From NCBI GenBank assembly GCA_938743325.2, contig OW568886.1:186001-250000 (forward strand): a stretch of DNA of 64,000 nt. Direction: 5' to 3'. The position numbers and the translations under genes were made by a program. Below the pieces are notes generated by a model. It saw only the letters and a program-made list of their open reading frames with translations, had not been told where the DNA came from and searched no databases. Every line of letters starts with the position of its first letter. Positions within the stretch are counted from its first letter, which is position 1. This stretch comes from Pycnococcus provasolii (lineage: Eukaryota > Chlorophyta > Pseudoscourfieldiophyceae > Pseudoscourfieldiales > Pycnococcaceae). Of the stretch, positions 18,146 through 26,767 are shown piece by piece.

Positions 18146-19024
18146 ATGCCCGTCGTATCCGCTGTTTTTGCTCCTTGTTTCTCCGCCGCTTCGAAGACCA
18201 TCTTAGCAGTTAACCTGGTGGGTTTCACAATCACAGCAGTAACGCAAACGCACAAAATCACTGATCTGTGTGGTGTGGGTGCATTCGCCGCTGGTGCACT
18301 CTCCTCGAGGCTGGCCTCCTCTGCTTCCGTCGGTGCACTTTCTTTGTCATCACCATCTACTTTAGCGACATCTCTCGTTGCAGTCTGGTCCGCACGTCTC
18401 TCCGGGTACCTCTTTCGACGTGTCTGCGTGGTTGGCGAAGATAAACGACTGCGGCAATTCTTTCCCGAAGATGAGAATGAGCCGATGTTTACCGGACCGT
18501 CCAAATTCCCAATCAACCTCGCGGGATTCTGGTCCATTCAAGCCACGTGGGCAGCTGTCGTCGGCGCGCCCGCCTATCTGCTCGCGGCTGTACCGTCTGC
18601 GGCGCTCACAATGCCAACCACGATTGCTTTCGGTATCGCCGCCGCGGGACTCGTACTGGAGACGGTTGCAGACTACCAAAAGTCGAAGTGGTATGCCCAA
18701 AAGAATCGAAAGGGGTACTGCGAAACGGGCGTGTGGAAGATGAGCCGACATCCCAACTACGTTGGCGAAGTCATGTTCTGGAGTGGTATGGCCGCCGCCG
18801 CCTTGTCGCCGCTCATGGCGGCGAATGCGCCTGCATGGTCACTCGGCATTTGCCTGGCGTCGCCCATGCTGACGTACACGCTCGTCCGACACGTCAGCGG
18901 CGTGCCGATGCTCGAGGACTCTCTCACGAAGAAGTTCAACGGAGATGCCGACTTCCAGCAGTACCTTCGCGACGTGCCCATCTTCTGGCCAACACCCGCA
19001 AGCATTCAGCGCGCGCTCGTGTAA
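18146..19024 (+). CDS. DUF1295 / steroid 5-alpha-reductase-like membrane protein
   Basis: 292 residues with about six hydrophobic helices. The C-terminal signature GVWKMSRHPNYVGEVMFWSG and the end DFQQYLRDVPIFWP are those of the DUF1295 branch of the isoprenylcysteine methyltransferase/steroid-reductase superfamily. Family members are polytopic ER, plastid or plasma-membrane proteins thought to reduce or methylate lipid-like substrates; for most the substrate is unknown. SRHPNYVGE is expected to bind NAD(P)H or AdoMet head groups. Length is typical. The first ATG follows an A-rich leader. It converges on the phytochelatin-synthase-like gene with only 43 bases between stops. Confidence 0.85.
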   Translation: MPVVSAVFAPCFSAASKTILAVNLVGFTITAVTQTHKITDLCGVGAFAAGALSSRLASSASVGALSLSSPSTLATSLVAVWSARLSGYLFRRVCVVGEDKRLRQFFPEDENEPMFTGPSKFPINLAGFWSIQATWAAVVGAPAYLLAAVPSAALTMPTTIAFGIAAAGLVLETVADYQKSKWYAQKNRKGYCETGVWKMSRHPNYVGEVMFWSGMAAAALSPLMAANAPAWSLGICLASPMLTYTLVRHVSGVPMLEDSLTKKFNGDADFQQYLRDVPIFWPTPASIQRALV

Positions 19025-19067
19025 AGACTACAGTTGTATGTTTCTTGTTTACTACGAAGTAAAAGAA

Positions 19068-20225
19068 TTACGGAATATCCACGTCCACGTCTCCCGCGTA
19101 TTGCAGCGCCGCGAATGCGCGCGACACGCGCCGCCGCCCAACCAAGGATGCATACGTGTAGGCCAGCGCGCCTCCGACAACGAAGCCAAGGAAGCCGCCG
19201 AGCACACCGGCGGAGGTGGGTGACATGGCTGATGATCGTGACGTCTGCGATGACGACATGATGGCAGTCCCACCGCCATCGAGGCATGCGAGCATGCCGT
19301 CCCAACGCGCGGCTTCGCGGCTTTGCAGACACGCGTACTGCGCCTTGCGATCCGTCGCCTTCGTCGTGCTCACTTCCGTCGTGATTCCAACGGCGACATC
19401 GCTGCCTTCTGCGCGCGCGCTCACCACAACGAAGCCACGGTTGAGCCCACTCGTCGAATCGAGCGTCGCCATAGCGTCGTACAGCTCCTCCACAGGCAGC
19501 CAGACTGGCGGATATTTGTACCGAGACACGTCCAACAAAAGCACGTGCTCGTCGCCGCTCTCTGCGTCTTTGTGGTACGCCGCGAGAGGCGACATGTGTC
19601 CACCACCGAATTCCTCAACGCCCTTCCTGTCAAAGTTCACCGCGACGAGCTCACCGGACGGCTGTGCACCGTACGCGCGCTCGAGCGCCGCGCGGAACTC
19701 GCCCACACCGCCACTACGTGCGTGATGTTTTTGCACGACGTCGGCATGGCACTTCAAATACTGGGACCACTCGTCCAGCGTGGCCCCATGGAGTGCGATG
19801 AACTGCGCATCAAGTTCGGCGCCGTTATGCGTTTTCACCGTCGCAACGCACGGAATGTCCTCGAGGATATTACGCTGCGTGTAGTAGCGGTACGGGCTGT
19901 ACACGGGGTCCACAGGTACTGCGACAGCGCGTCCCTGAGAGGCCGCGTTCGCTGCCAGCGCGTTCAATATGGTTGCGGACGTTGCAACGGAGCAGAACGA
20001 TTGCGTGACTTGCGTGTCGAAGTGATTCATCACGGTAGTTGTTGTCACAACCGATGACGAGATAAGGAGCGTGTGGCCGAGGGTGGAGTTTAAGGCGATA
20101 CCCGACGAGGACGGCGAGAGCGGGAGAGAAGACACAGACACGCTGACGGAAGAGCAGAGAAACAGCAAAGGCAAAAACATCTGACAAGCACGCCTGGAAC
20201 GGACGGACAACATGGCGAGCGCCAT
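19068..20225 (-). CDS. phytochelatin-synthase-like peptidase, secreted/membrane-anchored
   Basis: 385 residues from MALAMLSVRSRRACQMFLPL, a start chosen because it gives a signal peptide; the frame stays open upstream through a TTAGGG run. Phytochelatin synthase is a papain-fold gamma-glutamylcysteine dipeptidyl transpeptidase that makes metal-binding peptides from glutathione. The catalytic triad is present: Cys78 in TQSFCSVATSATILNAL, His210 in GGGHMSPLAAYH and Asp232 in LLLDVSRYKYPPVWLP. The usual ~45-residue N-terminal cap before the Cys is replaced by the leader. The Cys-rich C-terminal sensor domain of plant PCS is missing; instead ~110 residues lead to a membrane helix (~345-368, GVLGGFLGFVVGGALAYTY) and a short basic cytosolic tail. 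I infer a vacuolar/secretory, membrane-tethered enzyme, perhaps only a glutathione-conjugate peptidase. Confidence 0.82.
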   Translation of the reverse strand: MALAMLSVRSRRACQMFLPLLFLCSSVSVSVSSLPLSPSSSGIALNSTLGHTLLISSSVVTTTTVMNHFDTQVTQSFCSVATSATILNALAANAASQGRAVAVPVDPVYSPYRYYTQRNILEDIPCVATVKTHNGAELDAQFIALHGATLDEWSQYLKCHADVVQKHHARSGGVGEFRAALERAYGAQPSGELVAVNFDRKGVEEFGGGHMSPLAAYHKDAESGDEHVLLLDVSRYKYPPVWLPVEELYDAMATLDSTSGLNRGFVVVSARAEGSDVAVGITTEVSTTKATDRKAQYACLQSREAARWDGMLACLDGGGTAIMSSSQTSRSSAMSPTSAGVLGGFLGFVVGGALAYTYASLVGRRRVSRAFAALQYAGDVDVDIP

Positions 20226-20288
20226 CACGAGTGAAATACTTCTCCGGGGGGGTGTTGTTGCCCGTGGCCAACCACTGTGGTCAGGTGG

Positions 20289-20309
20289 GGGGTTAGGGTT
20301 AGGGTTAGT
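20289..20309 (+). repeat. TTAGGG run
   Basis: Three TTAGGG units 65 bases upstream of the phytochelatin-synthase-like start, in the 213-base gap behind the LpxB-related gene. Confidence 0.8.
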
Positions 20310-20438
20310 TAAAGTGTAACCACAAACGCACAGCACGCACAGCACAGCACTCTCCTTGGACTTGTTTGTCTCTTGTCTGTCTCCTTCTTTCGATTTCGAT
20401 TTCGATAACTCTGCTTTTATTTAGTACTACTGTTATGG

Positions 20439-22163
20439 TTACATTTGTGCGAACACGCAACGCACCACCTCTTGCGTCGGAGTGCCTCCTTCTCCTGTGT
20501 CTTCCTCCTGTGCGCTCGCGAGCCGTTTCAGCGCATCACGCACGCTATCGCGCGCAGTCGCATCGACGAGCAAAGATGCGGCGCTCTCCGCCACCTCTTC
20601 AGGAGACACGCGACCGACGAGCTCGGGAACGGGAGGGGTCACACCCGCGGCGTCCGCCCACATGTTTGGCCAGGCGAGATGGCCCGACTGGCTGAGAAGT
20701 GCAAGGTTCACGCGACGCGCAACTGCGGCACCCACGCCAAGCGGAAGCTGCATGAGCAAGCCGAGCAAGCCGCCAGCCGCACCGCGAAAATCCTCGATGG
20801 CGTGCGATGGAAGGCACACCACCATCGGCACGCCGAGCGCGCCGAGCTCCGCGGTATTCGTCCCGACCGTCGTGAGAGCAAGATCCATGCTCGCGTACAG
20901 CTCGAACGGAGGCACGCCACCACTGTCGCTCGACGGCGCCCAAAGCTCGACGACGAGCTCGCCGTCGCGGTGATCTGCGACAACGTGACCCACGTGCTCG
21001 TACGAACCGCATCGCTCGCGAACGTCGTCCGAGTCTGCTTCAAACATCTCGACGCGCGCGCGGCCAATCAGCCACCCGAATCGCTTCGCGAGATCGTCTG
21101 TCGTATCGTCGAGGCACGCCTGCAGATCATCGGCGGTGGTGGTTGGTGCAAGCGGCAGCACGAATCGTGGCGGCGTGACACCGTCCGTCGACATCTGCGA
21201 CATTAGGCTTGCGGCTGAGCTGAGAAAGAATGGCGCTCCTATTCGCAGCTTCGCGCGCTTCGAACCAGGAAGCACGCCAACGATGGTTTCGGATGGGGAA
21301 GATCGTTTCGTCGACTGCGCGGCGGTGCTCTCGCGCTTACGAGCGAGCGCAAGAAGCAGGTCTCCTGATACGTGGCACTTGTGCCTCCAACGAGCTGGCA
21401 CGTGCGCCAGCTGGGCTCGCGAACGCAGCACGTATGCACTCGCTAGGTTAGGCCAAAGTACAGCACGTTCGGCGTACAGCACGCAGCGATACCTCAGTCT
21501 CCACGCGAGTAGGATGGCAAGCATTTGATCACCTCCGAGGAAGAGCACGACGCCGCGTTGTCGTAGTCGCCGTGCTCGAGCTGCGGGCACTTTCCGTCGC
21601 ATCAGCCGTGCGACGACGTTCGCGGCGGCTTGTCGCACGACGAAGAACGCGCGACCGAGCAGCAGCAGCCACAGGAATTGGCGCGGCGCTGCGACGCCGT
21701 CGATCGCCTTTTGTTTCCCAAGCGCGCTCACTTCCCTCCCGGATGCGTGCGGACAAGGCGCGAGCGCGGCAAAGACTCTGTTGGAGTGCGCGTGTTCGTC
21801 GGTGTCTGACGCGTCCTTGATGGCAGTCGCCGCGGCTTGCACCCAGCTGCACACCTCACCCGGCCCGTTCGTCATGATGACAACGTCACCTCGTCTGTGT
21901 GCTTTGGTATTTGCGTGCGCCGATGGCGGTCCTTCGTCTAGAGCAAGTGAGGATGAGCCGGCAGGGAACATGATCGCATTCAGAGGATTTGACGAATCAG
22001 ACAATCCTCGTGACGAACAACGTGCACGCAACACTGCACTGTGTTTTAGTGTGCGTAAAACAAAGGCTGGGCGTATAGCACGGCACCTTCTTAGAACCGA
22101 ACGCGTATTAACCAGGGCGGGCGTGAAGTGAAAGTGACCCGAACCCGACTGGCGCGTCGCCAT
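20439..22163 (-). CDS. lipid-A-disaccharide-synthase-related plastid protein
   Basis: 574 residues. An N-terminal ~85 residues rich in Arg/Ser/Ala (MATRQSGSGHFHFTPAL...) act as transit peptide. The body starts RRGDVVIMTNGPGEVCSWVQ, the hallmark of the cyanobacterial/plastid 'LpxB-related' family, a GT-B-fold glycosyltransferase group distinct from true LpxB. Other family features: LFLGGDQMLAILLAWRL (~207), VGVLPGSKRAKLRIGAPFFL (~298), and ASMDLALTTVGTNTAELGALGVPMVVCLP (~430-458) with the glycosyltransferase-like donor-site glycine loops. The reaction is unknown; a plastid glycolipid glycosyltransferase is a reasonable guess. It should not be taken as lipid A synthesis merely because LpxA lies in the same window. 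Divergent from the GT41 gene, 266 bases apart. Confidence 0.82.
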   Translation of the reverse strand: MATRQSGSGHFHFTPALVNTRSVLRRCRAIRPAFVLRTLKHSAVLRARCSSRGLSDSSNPLNAIMFPAGSSSLALDEGPPSAHANTKAHRRGDVVIMTNGPGEVCSWVQAAATAIKDASDTDEHAHSNRVFAALAPCPHASGREVSALGKQKAIDGVAAPRQFLWLLLLGRAFFVVRQAAANVVARLMRRKVPAARARRLRQRGVVLFLGGDQMLAILLAWRLRYRCVLYAERAVLWPNLASAYVLRSRAQLAHVPARWRHKCHVSGDLLLALARKRESTAAQSTKRSSPSETIVGVLPGSKRAKLRIGAPFFLSSAASLMSQMSTDGVTPPRFVLPLAPTTTADDLQACLDDTTDDLAKRFGWLIGRARVEMFEADSDDVRERCGSYEHVGHVVADHRDGELVVELWAPSSDSGGVPPFELYASMDLALTTVGTNTAELGALGVPMVVCLPSHAIEDFRGAAGGLLGLLMQLPLGVGAAVARRVNLALLSQSGHLAWPNMWADAAGVTPPVPELVGRVSPEEVAESAASLLVDATARDSVRDALKRLASAQEEDTGEGGTPTQEVVRCVFAQM

Positions 22164-22429
22164 AAGAATCCTCCCTCCCAGTTGTCGCTGTTAAAGACGA
22201 GACCAACCCAACCCCTGGTCCCTCTCAGCCTCAGAATCAGATGTCCTCTGAGATGTGAGATGGTGTGATTATTCGGGGTTTAATAATTGAGAGGGGATTC
22301 GGACCTTCACCACCACCCCCGGGGGCGGAAACAAGTAGTGGGTTCTTCTTCCCGGTAATAAGACGGGTTAGAACCGTTTCTGCGATCGATTTATGTCGAT
22401 GGCGGGCGATCACTGAACCATCAAGAGGC

Positions 22430-24679
22430 ATGTTCACGCCATTCCGTGCGCGTTTGTGTGCTTATTCCCTCCTCGTTTTACTACTTGTCTTGTGTGGGGG
22501 TGCATCTTCTGCTTCGTCGTCCTCGTCATCGTTTGGGGAGCAGTGCACTGCACCTCCTGGTAGTAGTAGTCCCTCGTCGTTATCGGCGGCGGCGTTATCG
22601 GCTGACACGCTTGCTCTATGGGGAAACGAATATTTCAAACGGGGGGAATATGCAAAAGCACTCCCGTGCTACCGCAAAGCTTTACTGAAAAATCCAAACC
22701 ACGAAGCCGCAGCGGCCAACGTGGGACTCGTCGCCGCGGCTAGAGGTGACGGAGACAGCGCAATACAAGCGTGCGAGCCAATCGTAAAGCGGGGGTCACA
22801 ATATGCACCCGCACACTACTGCCTCGGCCTCGGGTGGCTGACGGAGCAGAAGCCGGTGCAAGCTGTCGTGCACCTCCAAAAAGCGAGAGCGCTTGACGCG
22901 AACTTGAACTTGATGGGTGCGCTCGCAGAGGCGGGGAGACAGGCCTCCGCCTTCGCTCTCGACGCCGGCGACGCCGCCGCCGCGGAGCAGTACGCCGCCG
23001 CGGCTCTCGACGAGGGCGCGCCTCCCAACGACGACGCGACGAGAAAACGATGGATGGGAGACACGTTGAAGTTTCGAGCTCACGCGTTAAGGCGGTTGGG
23101 CAGGCACACGGAGGCGGCAGACGTCTTCAAGGATGCGGCAGCTGCACAGCCACGCGACGTCGAGGCGCTCGCGAATGAAGGACTCGCGAGACTGCACCTT
23201 GGCGAGACGGACCGCGCGGTAAGCCGGCTCAAGAAAAGCCTTAAGCTGCGGCCAACCTTTCACAACGCGCGCTGCGCTCTGGCGCGGGCTTACCATCACG
23301 GGCGTAAGGAGCCGATGCAAGCTGTTGGCGAATTTCGTCGCGTGCTGCGCAGCGACGCGAATCACACCGACGCCTTTGTCGGGCTGCTAGCCGCGGCAGC
23401 GGAGGCTTGCGACTGGAGCACGCGAGAGCTCGACGAACGCCGTGCCATTCGTTGGCTGCACGAAACCTTGGAATCGTCGTCGGCATCGTCGCGTGTTCCA
23501 ATCACTCCCTTCGATGCGCTCGTCACCACGCCCGCGCCGCCACACATGCATCGCGCGCTCGCAATGCGATACGCGCGCGCCGCTGCGGAGGAGGCGCGTG
23601 CGCTGAACGAAAAGGCCGCCACCGGAGGTCAGCGTCGCCGCCTTTCTCGCGGCTCGCCGCTTCGCGTCGCCTACATCACAAGCGACCTCGGCTCGCATCC
23701 CGTGGGCCGACTCGTGGCTGGCCTCTTTGCAAGGCACAGCGCGCTCGTGGTTCCCACCATCTTCAGCCTGCGCGCCGCGGACGGTTCACGGTGGCATGCC
23801 GAGGCTGTGGCGGGAGTACAGTTGGCGAGGGGTCGCGTGGTTGAGCTTGACAAGGCGGACCATGCTGCGGTGATAAAGTCGATTCTAGAGTTCAAGCCGC
23901 ACGTGCTCGTCGACCTGATGGGATTCACAGCCGCGTCGAATGCGCTGACGCGCGAGATGGTGGCGGCAAGCCGGCTAGCACCCGTCGGCATTGGCGCGGT
24001 TGGATACCCGGGCACGCTCGGTGACGAGCGGAACATGCCGTACGCGCTGCTTGACGCGCGCGTCGCGCCGCCGTCGCTCGTGCATCGTGGATTCGCGGAA
24101 CGTGCAATCTATCTGCCTCACACGTATCAGGTGAATTCTCACCTCGTCAGCCCCGCACCGCCGTTGGCGAGTCCGGCGACGCGCTCGAGCGAAGGTTTGC
24201 CCGAGGACGCGTTTGTGTTTGCTCACTTCAACACGCTGCGCAAGCTGTCGCCCGAGTCGTTCGACCTGTGGGCGGCGATCCTTGCGCGCGTTCCGAACAG
24301 CGTACTTTGGCTGCTACGCATGCCCGCCGCCGCGGAAGCGCAGCTGCGCATGGAGGCGACAAGCCGTGGACTTGCACCGGGCAGGGTCGTGTTTGGCGCA
24401 TTTCGCTCGGGCGACGCGCACGTCGCTCGCTGCGAGCTTGCCGACCTGTTCTTGGACAACACGCGCTACGGCGCGCACACGACGGCGACCGACGCGCTTT
24501 GGTCTGGCGTTCCTGTGCTCACGCTGCGTGAGGAGCAGATGCCAAGTCGTGTTGCGGGCAGCCTTATTGAAGCTCTCTGTGAAGACGATGATGTGGAGCC
24601 TTGCGACTTGGCAAAAGCACTCATTGCAACGAGTGTACGCGAGTTTGAGGATATGGCTGTGATGTTAGCGACTGGTTAA
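22430..24679 (+). CDS. TPR + GT41 O-GlcNAc-transferase-like protein with signal peptide
   Basis: 749 residues. The frame is open from 22265, but the ATG at 22430 gives a clear signal peptide (MFTPFRARLCAYSLLVLLLVLCGGASS). TPR repeats occupy ~65-350 (GNEYFKRGEYAKALPCYRKAL; HTEAADVFKDAAAAQP). The GT41 catalytic half (~425-745) has RVAYITSDLGSHPVGRL, PHVLVDLMGF, VGYPGTLGDERNMPYALLD, FAHFNTLRKLSPESFDLWA with the donor-binding Lys, ILARVPNSVLWLLR and HTTATDALWSGVPVLTL, close to OGT/SPINDLY. These transfer GlcNAc or fucose to Ser/Thr in the nucleus and cytosol; a leader peptide is unexpected and implies ER/Golgi work. The protein stops right after FEDMAVMLATG, about 40 residues short of the usual last helices. 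A frame in 24807-24974 encodes RKLQSQLQDSPL, resembling the missing end, so a final AT-rich intron is possible. Confidence 0.82.
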   Translation: MFTPFRARLCAYSLLVLLLVLCGGASSASSSSSSFGEQCTAPPGSSSPSSLSAAALSADTLALWGNEYFKRGEYAKALPCYRKALLKNPNHEAAAANVGLVAAARGDGDSAIQACEPIVKRGSQYAPAHYCLGLGWLTEQKPVQAVVHLQKARALDANLNLMGALAEAGRQASAFALDAGDAAAAEQYAAAALDEGAPPNDDATRKRWMGDTLKFRAHALRRLGRHTEAADVFKDAAAAQPRDVEALANEGLARLHLGETDRAVSRLKKSLKLRPTFHNARCALARAYHHGRKEPMQAVGEFRRVLRSDANHTDAFVGLLAAAAEACDWSTRELDERRAIRWLHETLESSSASSRVPITPFDALVTTPAPPHMHRALAMRYARAAAEEARALNEKAATGGQRRRLSRGSPLRVAYITSDLGSHPVGRLVAGLFARHSALVVPTIFSLRAADGSRWHAEAVAGVQLARGRVVELDKADHAAVIKSILEFKPHVLVDLMGFTAASNALTREMVAASRLAPVGIGAVGYPGTLGDERNMPYALLDARVAPPSLVHRGFAERAIYLPHTYQVNSHLVSPAPPLASPATRSSEGLPEDAFVFAHFNTLRKLSPESFDLWAAILARVPNSVLWLLRMPAAAEAQLRMEATSRGLAPGRVVFGAFRSGDAHVARCELADLFLDNTRYGAHTTATDALWSGVPVLTLREEQMPSRVAGSLIEALCEDDDVEPCDLAKALIATSVREFEDMAVMLATG

Positions 24680-25116
24680 TGTGGTTGTGTTGTATAAAAT
24701 GTGTAACGTAAGTGTTTATAACACGTTAATTTTAATTATAATAACGTTAATTATAATAATTATAACACGTCATATTACATATAATTACGTGTTACACATA
24801 GCAGGCGGATGCGGGACTCAGGCATCGAAAGCGAGGCGGAGACGGACGTATTCCACGCGCGTGTCATCCATGCTTGGGGTGAAGACGCTGACGAGGAAAT
24901 TGCAGTCTCAACTCCAAGACAGCCCTCTTTCCCACAAATTGGACTCCTCTAGATACTACTCTAGCGGCAGGTAGAGTAGTAAGTGTGACCCTTGAGTCAT
25001 CGTGTTGATGCACGGTTTGTGGCGATGGCAACGACATCAACGAAAACAAGTCGCAACCGGAGCCCTCACTACGCCAACGAAAGCGCCCTGATAGGGTGAT
25101 TTAACCTTCGAAATCA
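24680..25116. other. AT-rich interval, possible last exon of GT41 gene
   Basis: 24716-24800 is AT-rich with short inverted repeats (TAACACG near 24720 and 24763 against CGTGTTA near 24788; TTAATTATAATAA repeated). 24807-24974 holds an open frame ending SPLSHKLDSSRYYSSGR* that could be a spliced C-terminus of the GT41 protein (acceptor CAG ending 24804 keeps phase with a GT at 24675). No independent gene. Confidence 0.35.
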
Positions 25117-25246
25117 CCTGCGCCATGAACAAAAACGCGCAGTGAATGGCACCGGTGAATGGGATTGAACGGTGAAAGTGAATGGTGTGAATGGACAACC
25201 GCTGGACAGAGTAAAGCACACTTCATTACTGAATGAGGGATCTCAG
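25117..25246 (-). repeat. 3'-UTR element, copy 1 (inverted partner of 28227-28355)
   Basis: A 130-base element read on the minus strand; its first 23 bases are identical to copy 2 and the whole is roughly three quarters identical with small indels. It is rich in CATTCA units and ends CATGGCGC. Its first bases supply the TGA stop of the Mpv17-family gene, so it begins inside the last codon. Confidence 0.8.
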
Positions 25247-26262
25247 GTTCGGCGCGCATTTGAGGCTGCTGCCGCCGCCTCACGCTCGACGGTGCTCAAA
25301 TAGACGGTCCATCCGAGCGCGACGACGTTCACGAACAAAATGCGCACGTCGGAGGGTAGACTGTAGTTGACTGCATTTGCTGGGACCCACACTCTCCAGT
25401 TGTTGATGAGCGTCGGCGTGATTCCCCAGGCATTCTCACGCACGCGTGCGTAAGCGCCGTCGACGCCCTCTCCTGATAGCAGGGACATGCCTCCGAAGAA
25501 AATGGGCAGAAAGACGAACGGCGTGAACACGACTTGGTCGACGATCACCTTCGGCACGACGTTGTCGTCGAAGGTTGCGTCGAGCATGTCGTAGAATGCG
25601 CTGAAGAGCGGCGCGTGCACGGTTGCACCGAAGACGAAGTACCTGGCAACGCGCACGTAGTCGATTTTTTCCGGCGTGGTTTTCGCGGAGTTTGCGACAG
25701 TCTGTGCTAACACGTCTGAGATGGCGAAGAGTATGGACGACGTTGCCATTTTTGTCTGCAGCGGGTTAGCTGTTATGGATGCGCGGTACGCGTCCAGCGG
25801 CGTGAGATGTGACGAAGCTGCCACGACGACCCCTGCGTCTGCCGCCACCGCCTCCGATATTGTCGAAACTGTTGTTGCGTCATCTGGCACGACGTCTATG
25901 GATAAGGTGGCCGAAGCGACGTCCCACAGACTGTGACCTCCTCCTCCCGAGATGAGTCCCAAAGGAAGGTGGTCTTTGATGGCGTGCATGATGCCAGATG
26001 CAGATGAGAGAGCGAGATTCCCCAAAGCTAAAGGCCACCCCTCCATGGAAGCCAAGGAAAGCGGAAGTGGAACGGCTCCTGCAACACCACACTTACAACG
26101 CCATGAATGTCGTGAGCTCCGATATCTCCGAAAACGATGATGAACCTGATGATGTGAGTGCCTTACAACACGGCCATCATGAGAGAGAGAAGCACGCGCA
26201 CAGTGCGAAGTGTGAGATCTCACCACACGCACACGCGCACGCATCACCGCGGCAGGTGCCAT
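25243..26262 (-). CDS. Mpv17/PMP22-family membrane protein
   Basis: 339 residues from the ATG at 26262 (MAPAAVMRARVRVV). The family core is the C-terminal ~185 residues: YRASITANPLQTKMATSSILFAISDVLAQ, RVARYFVFGATVHAPLFSAFY, VDQVVFTPFVFLPIFFG and the signature WGITPTLINNWRVWVPANAVNYSL followed by FVNVVALGWTVYLS. Four membrane helices fit the family, whose members sit in inner mitochondrial, peroxisomal or plastid membranes and form small channels. The first ~110 residues are Arg/His-rich and look partly non-coding; an ATG at 26046 (MEGWPLALGNLAL) is an alternative start, and an intron near 26140 (GTAAGG...CAG) is possible. The stop codon is contributed by the repeated 3' element. Confidence 0.82.
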   Translation of the reverse strand: MAPAAVMRARVRVVRSHTSHCARASLSHDGRVVRHSHHQVHHRFRRYRSSRHSWRCKCGVAGAVPLPLSLASMEGWPLALGNLALSSASGIMHAIKDHLPLGLISGGGGHSLWDVASATLSIDVVPDDATTVSTISEAVAADAGVVVAASSHLTPLDAYRASITANPLQTKMATSSILFAISDVLAQTVANSAKTTPEKIDYVRVARYFVFGATVHAPLFSAFYDMLDATFDDNVVPKVIVDQVVFTPFVFLPIFFGGMSLLSGEGVDGAYARVRENAWGITPTLINNWRVWVPANAVNYSLPSDVRILFVNVVALGWTVYLSTVEREAAAAASNARRT

Positions 26263-26555
26263 ACTTCTCCTAAAGGTAGAAGAAAACGAAGAATGAAGAA
26301 TGAGAAACGAAGAATGAAGAATGAAACGTGTCCGACGTGGAGTCCGGAGGCGACTTAGGTAGGCGACTTCCTTCGCTCTCCAACCCCTAATCAAACAAAC
26401 CCTTCAAATCGGCGATCCAAATTCAATCTCTCAGCGTTCCAATACCTGGTTCAATTTCTCCGTTTTTTCCCAAACCAAATTCCACTTTTAGAAGCCGACT
26501 TTTATTAGAAGTGGGTTTCGCGACCACTCACTCCAGTAGAAAATAGTGGGCCCCA

Positions 26556-26608
26556 GGATTCGCCCCCTGGGGTCTAACCCCCCAGTGCACTCCCAGCCGC
26601 TACCACTA
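26556..26608 (-). repeat. tRNA-like A box/B box, possible SINE head
   Basis: On the minus strand TAGTGGTAGCGG (26608-26597) fits the tRNA/Pol III A box at 11 of 12 positions, and GGGGCGAATCC (26566-26556) fits the B box GGTTCGANTCC at 9 of 11, 30 bases apart. CCCCAGG/CCTGGGG pair around the B-box loop like a T arm. No full cloverleaf can be drawn. It lies in the 505-base gap between two divergent genes, which otherwise shows GAAGAATG-type short repeats (26276-26330) only. Confidence 0.3.
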
Positions 26609-26767
26609 TAACCCCCAACTCCCGGGTACCATGATGGATCCCCAACTACAAGGGAGGATACGACGAACGGACCAGAGGCAGATAGATCCCGGTGATTTGT
26701 GATTTTTGTCTCCCGTCTCCACCACACAAATAAACTAGTTTTGATTGGATCCGCATCCGCATCCGCC

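Noticed and set aside
19323-20057. 244-codon plus-strand frame opposite the PCS-like gene
   Set aside because: Antisense shadow of a well-supported gene.
8406-22163. LpxA and LpxB-related genes as a lipid A cluster
   Set aside because: They are 11 kb apart on opposite strands and the second belongs to the separate cyanobacterial/plastid LpxB-related family.
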